This document shows positions 42,067-46,851 of a DNA stretch of 46,851 nt, in pieces. The position numbers and the translations under genes were made by a program. Positions within the stretch are counted from its first letter, which is position 1. Every line of letters begins with the position of its first letter. Location: positions 1 to 46,851 of the forward strand of contig HF996861.1 in assembly GCA_000432595.1 (NCBI GenBank), in the 5' to 3' direction. The notes beneath the pieces are model-generated. The model did no database searches. It saw only the letters and a list, made by a program, of their open reading frames with translations, and was not told the origin of the DNA. Source of the stretch: Clostridium sp. CAG:710. Lineage in GTDB: Bacteria; Bacillota_I; Bacilli_A; RF39; UBA660.

Positions 42067-42078
42067 AGCTCTTTTTTT
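42054..42078. terminator. Bidirectional terminator with the arginase stop in its loop
   Basis: AAAAGAGCT and AGCTCTTTT form a perfect stem; the loop TTAG contains most of the arginase stop. It also serves the convergent ABC exporter operon. Confidence 0.88.
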
Positions 42079-42081
42079 GTG

Positions 42082-43887
42082 TTATTTTTCAAATTGGGAG
42101 TTATATAGTTTTGCATAGAAACCATTTTTCTTTAGTAATTCCTCATGTGTTCCTTGTTCAACAATATCACCACTATCCATAACAAGAATTAAATCAGCAT
42201 TTTTGATTGTTGATAATCTATGTGCAATTATGAATGAAGTTCTACCTTCCATCAATTTATCCATAGCTTTTTGAATTAATATTTCTGTTCTTGTATCTAC
42301 TGAAGAAGTTGCTTCGTCTAATATTAGTATTTTAGGATCTGCAAGTATTGCTCTTGCAATAGTAAGAAGTTGTTTTTGCCCACCAGAAATATTGGTTGTT
42401 TCTTCATTTAATATCATATTATATCCATCTGGTAATGTTTGAATAAAGTGGTGTACGTGTGCCATTTTGCAAGCTTCTATTACTTCATCATCAGTTGCTT
42501 CTAACCTACCATATCTAATATTTTCCATTATAGTACCATTAAATAACCATGTATCTTGTAGTACCATACCAAATAATCCTCTTATATCTTCTTTTCTATA
42601 GTCATTTATATTATGACCATCTACTAATATTTTTCCAGAATTTAAGTCATAAAATCTCATTAGAAGTTTAACTATAGTAGTTTTACCAGCCCCTGTTGGA
42701 CCCACTATTGCTATCTTTTGTCCTGGTTTTACCTTAGCTGAGAAATCATTAATAATTATTTTATCTTGATTGTAGCCAAACTTAACATTCTTAAATTCTA
42801 CACTACCTTCTATTTTATTAGTAGGAATAAATTTTTTATTTTTTTCTTTTTCTTCTTCTTCATCTAAAAACTCAAATACTCTTTCACTAGCCGCAACCAT
42901 TGATTGTAGCATATTAGATATTTGTGCAATTTGTGCGATTGGATTAGTAAAGTTTTTTGTGTATTGAATAAATGATTGAATATTACCTACTGTAATTCTT
43001 CCTATTATAGCAAAGTAACTACCAAGTATTGCGATTACTACATATCCTAAGTTACCAACAAAGTTCATAATAGGATGCATTAGCCCTGAGACAAAGTTAC
43101 TTTTCCAAGCAACATCAGCAAGTTTATTGTTATCATATTCAAATTTAGAAATCATTTTATTTTCGGCATTGAATACTCTTATAACGCTTTGATTAGAAAA
43201 CATTTCTTCTACTTCGCCATTAACATCAGCTAGATAATCTTGTTGAGATTTGAAGTAACCTTGACTCTTTTTCATAATAAATGCAATTATTACAATTGAT
43301 AATGGAAGAGTTAAAAGTGCTACTAATGTCATAATCCAATCGATTGAGAACATCATAATTAGTATTCCTATTATAGTTGCGACTGACGAGATTACTTGTG
43401 TTGCTTCTATATTTAGGTTTTGTGATAATGTATCTATATCATTTGTAATAACTGATAATATTTCACCGTGTGTTTTATTATCATAGAATTTCATAGGAAG
43501 TTTATTAATCTTTTTAGATACTTCTTTTCTTAGTCTATATGCAAGTTTTTGTGAAATATTAGTCATTATAATACCTTGTATGTATGAAAATATTGCACTG
43601 CATATATAAAGTGCTAGTAAGAATAATAAGATTTTACCAATTTTAGTAAAGTTAATACCAGCTCCACCTGTATATTTACTTATTACTCCATTAAATAGTT
43701 CAGTAGTTGCATTACCAAGTATTTTTGGTCCTACTACACTAAATACTGTACTAGCAATAGTAAATAGTATAACTATTATTAAAGCAATTTTATATTTTGA
43801 TAGGTATCTCCATAGTTTTTTTACAGTCCCTTTAAAGTCCTTTGCTTTTTCCGTAGCTATAGGAGGTCCACCTTTATGTTTAGGCAT
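42082..43887 (-). CDS. ABC exporter half-transporter (catalytic-site subunit)
   Basis: This 601-residue subunit has six membrane spans and a nucleotide-binding domain. Walker A is GPTGAGKTT, Q-loop VLQDTWLF, signature NISGGQKQLLTIARAI, Walker B ILILDEATSSVD and H-loop IIAHRLSTI, all canonical. It overlaps the preceding 722-residue gene by eight bases. Together they form a heterodimeric exporter in which this subunit supplies the competent Glu and His. The TetR gene upstream suggests drug or toxic-compound export. Confidence 0.92.
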   Translation of the reverse strand: MPKHKGGPPIATEKAKDFKGTVKKLWRYLSKYKIALIIVILFTIASTVFSVVGPKILGNATTELFNGVISKYTGGAGINFTKIGKILLFLLALYICSAIFSYIQGIIMTNISQKLAYRLRKEVSKKINKLPMKFYDNKTHGEILSVITNDIDTLSQNLNIEATQVISSVATIIGILIMMFSIDWIMTLVALLTLPLSIVIIAFIMKKSQGYFKSQQDYLADVNGEVEEMFSNQSVIRVFNAENKMISKFEYDNNKLADVAWKSNFVSGLMHPIMNFVGNLGYVVIAILGSYFAIIGRITVGNIQSFIQYTKNFTNPIAQIAQISNMLQSMVAASERVFEFLDEEEEKEKNKKFIPTNKIEGSVEFKNVKFGYNQDKIIINDFSAKVKPGQKIAIVGPTGAGKTTIVKLLMRFYDLNSGKILVDGHNINDYRKEDIRGLFGMVLQDTWLFNGTIMENIRYGRLEATDDEVIEACKMAHVHHFIQTLPDGYNMILNEETTNISGGQKQLLTIARAILADPKILILDEATSSVDTRTEILIQKAMDKLMEGRTSFIIAHRLSTIKNADLILVMDSGDIVEQGTHEELLKKNGFYAKLYNSQFEK

Positions 43888-46048
43888 TTTTAATCTCCTC
43901 CTCTCCTAATTGTGATGAGGCAATTTCTTTATATACTTCACAATTTTTTAATAATTCATTATGAGTACCCATTCCAACAATTTCACCTTGTTCTAGTACA
44001 ATTATTTTATCAGCATTCATAATACTACTTATTCTTTGCGCTACTATTAGAATAGTGCTATCCTTTGTATATTCTTTTAAAGCTTTTCTAAGTTTTGCAT
44101 CTGTTTTAAAGTCGAGTGCAGAGAAGCTATCATCAAATATGTATATTTCTGGATTTTTAGCAATTGCTCTTGCTATAGCAAGACGTTGTTTTTGTCCACC
44201 AGATACATTAGTTCCACTCTGCGAAATTGGACTATCAAATCCATCTTCTTTTTTATCTATAAATTCTAATGACTGACTTATTTGTGCAACACGCTTCATT
44301 TCTTCTTCAGTTAGTTTTTGATTACCTAATTTTAGGTTAGATGCAATTGTACCTGAGAAAAGCACTCCTTTTTGAGGAACAAATCCAATTTTTTCTCTTA
44401 AGTCTTTAATTTTTACATCTTTAATGTCACATTCATCTACTAAAATCTTACCACCAGTTACATCAAAGAACCTTGCAACTAAGTTAATTAAAGTAGATTT
44501 ACCACTACCAGTTGAGCCAATGAATGCAACAGTCTCACCTTTATTTACAGTAAAGTTAATGTTTCTTAATACATCTTCTTCAGCATCTGGATATCTAAAA
44601 TATACATCACGGAATTCTACTTTGCCTTTAGTCTTTTCATTAAATTTCTTTGGTTTTATTGGATCTTTTACAGTTACCTCTTTATTTAATACTTCAGCAA
44701 TTCTTTTAATTGAAACAAGTGCTCTTGGCATCATTATGGAAACCATTGAGATCATTAAGAAGGCCATTATAATTTGCATTGAATATTGAATAAGTGCCAT
44801 TAAATCACCAATTTGAATAGTTGCGTTATCAATTCTATCTGCACCTACCCAAATTATTAATATACATATTGCGTTCATAATGAACATCATTGTTGGCATC
44901 ATTACAGACATAACTTTATTTACAAATAAGTTAACTTTAGTTAAATCTTTATTTGCTTTATCAAATCTTTTTTCTTCATATTTTTCAGTTGCGAACGCTC
45001 TAATAACTGGTAATCCAGTTAGAATTTCTCTTGATACTAAGTTAACTCTATCAAGTAATTCTTGTACCTTTTTAAAGTTAGGAACAGCAACAAAGAATAG
45101 AACTAATATAACTGCAAGAATAGCTACTAGTGCTACCCCTATTACCCATGCCATAGAACTATCTTTAACTTTTAAGAAAGCTCCTATACCAATTATTGGC
45201 GCATATACAACGACTCTCATAAGCATTACTATAAGCATTTGTATTTGTTGTATATCATTAGTAGTTCTAGTAATTAGAGAGCTTGCACTTAAGCTTTCAA
45301 ACTCTTCATTTGAAAAACTCATTACTTTTTTAACTACTTTACTTCTTAACTCTTTAGCAAATGCACTAGATAATCTACTAATTAAATATGAATTACAAAT
45401 AGTAATTAATGCAGATACCAATGTTATCCCTAACATCTTTAGACCTGTTTTAGCAATATATTTCATTTGTACTTTTTCTATATCAAGTCCAACTGCTTTA
45501 TATTCTTCTTTAACTCTATTTATCGCATATTGCTTTACTACAGACTCTCCCATACTATCCATTTTAGCTTTAATAGTATCTATGGATATATCACTAGGTA
45601 TATTAGGGTTGGTCTTGCTTGTATTCATACTCTTCATTTGCTCCATCGCAGACAAAATAGAAAGCGGTGTAGAGATCTCTTTTTCAATTGATGATAGCGT
45701 ATCATTATTAACATTCTCTAGAATATACAATGATTCGTTTTTAAGAGATGGATAAAGTTTAACATATTCATTATATTTTTTACTTTCAAGATTAGATTTT
45801 GATATCTTAGTATAATTATCTAATATATCTTGCTTATCATCCATAAACATTTTAAGTTCATTGTATGTTTCTTCTCTCATTACTATTGGTGATGCATATT
45901 CTATACCATTTTGTTGTATACCAACATTTACTATATTTGAAGTATATGAAGGTAATGCAAGATCACAATTAGCTAAGAGTACTAAGAAAATGATTATAAA
46001 ACCTATTTTAGGTAAATGTTTTTTTAATATTTTTAAAATCTCTTTCAT
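43880..46048 (-). CDS. ABC exporter half-transporter with large extracellular insert and degenerate ATP site
   Basis: This 722-residue partner subunit has an insert of roughly 150 residues (about 45-195) between the first two spans, charged and helical, outside the membrane. The nucleotide domain has Walker A GSTGSGKST and signature NVSGGQKQRLAIARAI. Walker B reads IYIFDDSFSALD (Glu replaced by Asp) and the H-loop reads IVAQRISSI (His replaced by Gln), typical of the weak site of heterodimeric exporters. The ATG shares a base with the TetR stop codon; its ribosome site GGAGGA lies in the TetR gene. Confidence 0.92.
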   Translation of the reverse strand: MKEILKILKKHLPKIGFIIIFLVLLANCDLALPSYTSNIVNVGIQQNGIEYASPIVMREETYNELKMFMDDKQDILDNYTKISKSNLESKKYNEYVKLYPSLKNESLYILENVNNDTLSSIEKEISTPLSILSAMEQMKSMNTSKTNPNIPSDISIDTIKAKMDSMGESVVKQYAINRVKEEYKAVGLDIEKVQMKYIAKTGLKMLGITLVSALITICNSYLISRLSSAFAKELRSKVVKKVMSFSNEEFESLSASSLITRTTNDIQQIQMLIVMLMRVVVYAPIIGIGAFLKVKDSSMAWVIGVALVAILAVILVLFFVAVPNFKKVQELLDRVNLVSREILTGLPVIRAFATEKYEEKRFDKANKDLTKVNLFVNKVMSVMMPTMMFIMNAICILIIWVGADRIDNATIQIGDLMALIQYSMQIIMAFLMISMVSIMMPRALVSIKRIAEVLNKEVTVKDPIKPKKFNEKTKGKVEFRDVYFRYPDAEEDVLRNINFTVNKGETVAFIGSTGSGKSTLINLVARFFDVTGGKILVDECDIKDVKIKDLREKIGFVPQKGVLFSGTIASNLKLGNQKLTEEEMKRVAQISQSLEFIDKKEDGFDSPISQSGTNVSGGQKQRLAIARAIAKNPEIYIFDDSFSALDFKTDAKLRKALKEYTKDSTILIVAQRISSIMNADKIIVLEQGEIVGMGTHNELLKNCEVYKEIASSQLGEEEIKNA

Positions 46049-46662
46049 TATTTTCCTCCTTCTTCATAAAATGCACTTTTTAATAAATTTAATTGTTCAT
46101 TATAATACTTTTTAATTATATTTAACTCTTCTATTTCATTTACTAATTTAGTTAAATTATCCATAAAAAGCATTATTATTATATGTAAAAGATTTAATAT
46201 GTCACACTCATTTTTAATAACAAGATAATCTTTATTTATATGTTTTAAAAGATATTCCTCCAACGTTTTATTAGGCCTTTTTCTAAGAAGTTCATTAGCA
46301 ATTAAGTAATTCATATTTAGAAATACTTTCTTTATAAAATTTGAATTATTATTTTTTATTATATTATTGCTAAGTAATGTAAATAAGTTTCCAAATGTAG
46401 AAAATATCTCTCCATTATTATCATTTAATGTTTTTATAATAACTTTTTCGAAGTTAGCTTTATACTCATTTAAAAGATAAAAGTATAAATCTTCTTTATC
46501 AGTAAAATACATATAAAAACTACCCCTAGATATATTTGAATTCTTAATTATTTGATTAAGTGATACATCTTGATAGAGATTATTTGAAAATTCTTTTTTT
46601 GATGCATCTATTATCTTTTGTTGTTTTTCCTGAGATAAATTATAAAATGTTTTACTTGGCAT
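46048..46662 (-). CDS. TetR-family transcriptional regulator
   Basis: This 204-residue repressor has an N-terminal TetR helix-turn-helix: KQQKIIDASKKEFSNN, then SLNQIIKNSNISRGSFYMYF and DKEDLYFYLL. A helical ligand domain follows. It is first in the operon with the two exporter genes, and its promoter spacer contains an inverted repeat, so autorepression relieved by an exported compound is likely. The ATG has AAGGTGAT. Confidence 0.92.
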   Translation of the reverse strand: MPSKTFYNLSQEKQQKIIDASKKEFSNNLYQDVSLNQIIKNSNISRGSFYMYFTDKEDLYFYLLNEYKANFEKVIIKTLNDNNGEIFSTFGNLFTLLSNNIIKNNNSNFIKKVFLNMNYLIANELLRKRPNKTLEEYLLKHINKDYLVIKNECDILNLLHIIIMLFMDNLTKLVNEIEELNIIKKYYNEQLNLLKSAFYEEGGK

Positions 46663-46691
46663 ATTATCACCTTCTAATTATGAACTATTTA

Positions 46692-46721
46692 ATTATAGTA
46701 TGACAGGTTGTCACATGTCAA
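46692..46721 (-). promoter_or_regulatory. Promoter of the TetR-exporter operon
   Basis: On the minus strand: TTGACA (46721-46716), 18 bases, TATAAT (46697-46692), both perfect consensus hexamers. Confidence 0.85.
46701..46713. promoter_or_regulatory. Probable TetR operator inside the promoter spacer
   Basis: TGACAGGTTGTCA is an inverted repeat (TGACA / TGTCA) lying wholly between the -35 and -10. A further TGTCA at 46716-46720 overlaps the -35 and could extend the site. Confidence 0.7.
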
Positions 46722-46764
46722 TTAAAAAAAGAAATTTATTAATACCTAAAAGAAAGAAATTTTG

Positions 46765-46851
46765 TTACTTTTTTAATCTTGTATAATATCCTACATCATT
46801 ACCAAATTTATCAATTTGCATCATTTTTCGTGCTACAGCAATCGCATGTTT
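46765..46851 (-). CDS. 3' end of an unidentified gene (cut by the window edge)
   Basis: On the minus strand 28 codons are open from the window edge to a TAA at 46767-46765. They read HAIAVARKMMQIDKFGND, then GYYTRLKK. The peptide looks genuine (helical, basic end), but the family cannot be told from this fragment. The 5' part lies outside the window. Confidence 0.55.
   Translation of the reverse strand, partial: KHAIAVARKMMQIDKFGNDVGYYTRLKK

Noticed and set aside
44880..45755. A long open frame (about 290 codons) on the plus strand
   Set aside because: It lies fully antisense to the clearly recognisable ABC exporter gene, has no ribosome site and encodes a low-complexity hydrophobic peptide, as expected for the complement of a membrane protein.
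46765..46851. Transposase C-terminus (HAIAVARKM resembles an IS110-like end)
   Set aside because: Only 28 residues are available and the resemblance is short; naming a family would be a guess.

Overview
This window is very AT-rich, densely packed bacterial chromosome. It uses the standard bacterial code: Trp is TGG, and TGA acts as a stop, for example at the end of rsmE. Gene content and gene order point to a low-GC Gram-positive of the Bacilli/Firmicutes type, probably an uncultured gut lineage related to RF39 or Erysipelotrichales. It has a full peptidoglycan pathway (murC, murE, murG, murB, divIB), a sortase with its wall-anchored substrate, a HrcA/CIRCE heat-shock operon, and relatives of sporulation-era genes (SpoIIM, SpoVB, a coat-like Tyr/Pro protein). 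The lineage assignment is inference. I see no rRNA, tRNA, IS element, prophage or CRISPR array.

Layout. 0-6.5 kb: galE, two small unknown genes separated by a 500-base stretch of apparent gene decay, then two tandem paralogous surface proteins with BspA-type leucine-rich repeats. These sit behind a striking leader that carries two G10 tracts. 6.5-9 kb (minus): an ABC-2 exporter pair. 9-15.6 kb: hrcA-grpE-dnaK-pepF-dnaJ, driven by a consensus promoter with a CIRCE-like element over the -35 and another over the start site. 15.7-19 kb: a class B-like sortase with a VWA/MucBP-repeat adhesin ending in PPKTG. 19-22.8 kb: rarA, xerD-deoB, and a small Cys-rich DUF1540 protein. 22.8-24.7 kb: a gene-poor gap, a DUF2726 protein and an HTH regulator with an 18-bp perfect palindrome upstream. 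24.7-28 kb: spoIIM-mnmA, a 31-residue membrane peptide and an SpoVB/MurJ-like flippase. 28-34.4 kb (minus): miaA-rsmE-membrane coiled-coil protein-mtaB, a lipoprotein with murC, and a Nudix protein. 34.4-36.9 kb: a broken phosphotransferase gene, a CPBP protease coupled to a metallophosphoesterase homologue that has lost most metal ligands, and a small coat-like protein. 36.9-41.1 kb (minus): murE, murG, murB, divIB. 41.2-42.1 kb: an arginase-family enzyme. 42-46.7 kb (minus): a TetR regulator and a heterodimeric ABC exporter. The window ends in the 3' tip of an unidentified minus-strand gene.

How it works together. The cell-wall block makes and moves lipid-linked precursors and supports division. 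The sortase, adhesin and LRR proteins decorate that wall. The chaperone operon is heat-shock controlled. The mtaB/rsmE/miaA/mnmA genes modify tRNA and rRNA. Some B. subtilis neighbours (hrcA-grpE-dnaK-dnaJ-prmA-rsmE-mtaB; spoIIM-xerD-drm) appear here split but still within one neighbourhood.

The best candidates for something new are the double poly-G leader of the LRR gene pair, the ligand-poor phosphoesterase paired with a membrane protease, the CxC-rich GrpE tail, and a membrane coiled-coil protein carrying an SPIISPVFG peptide.
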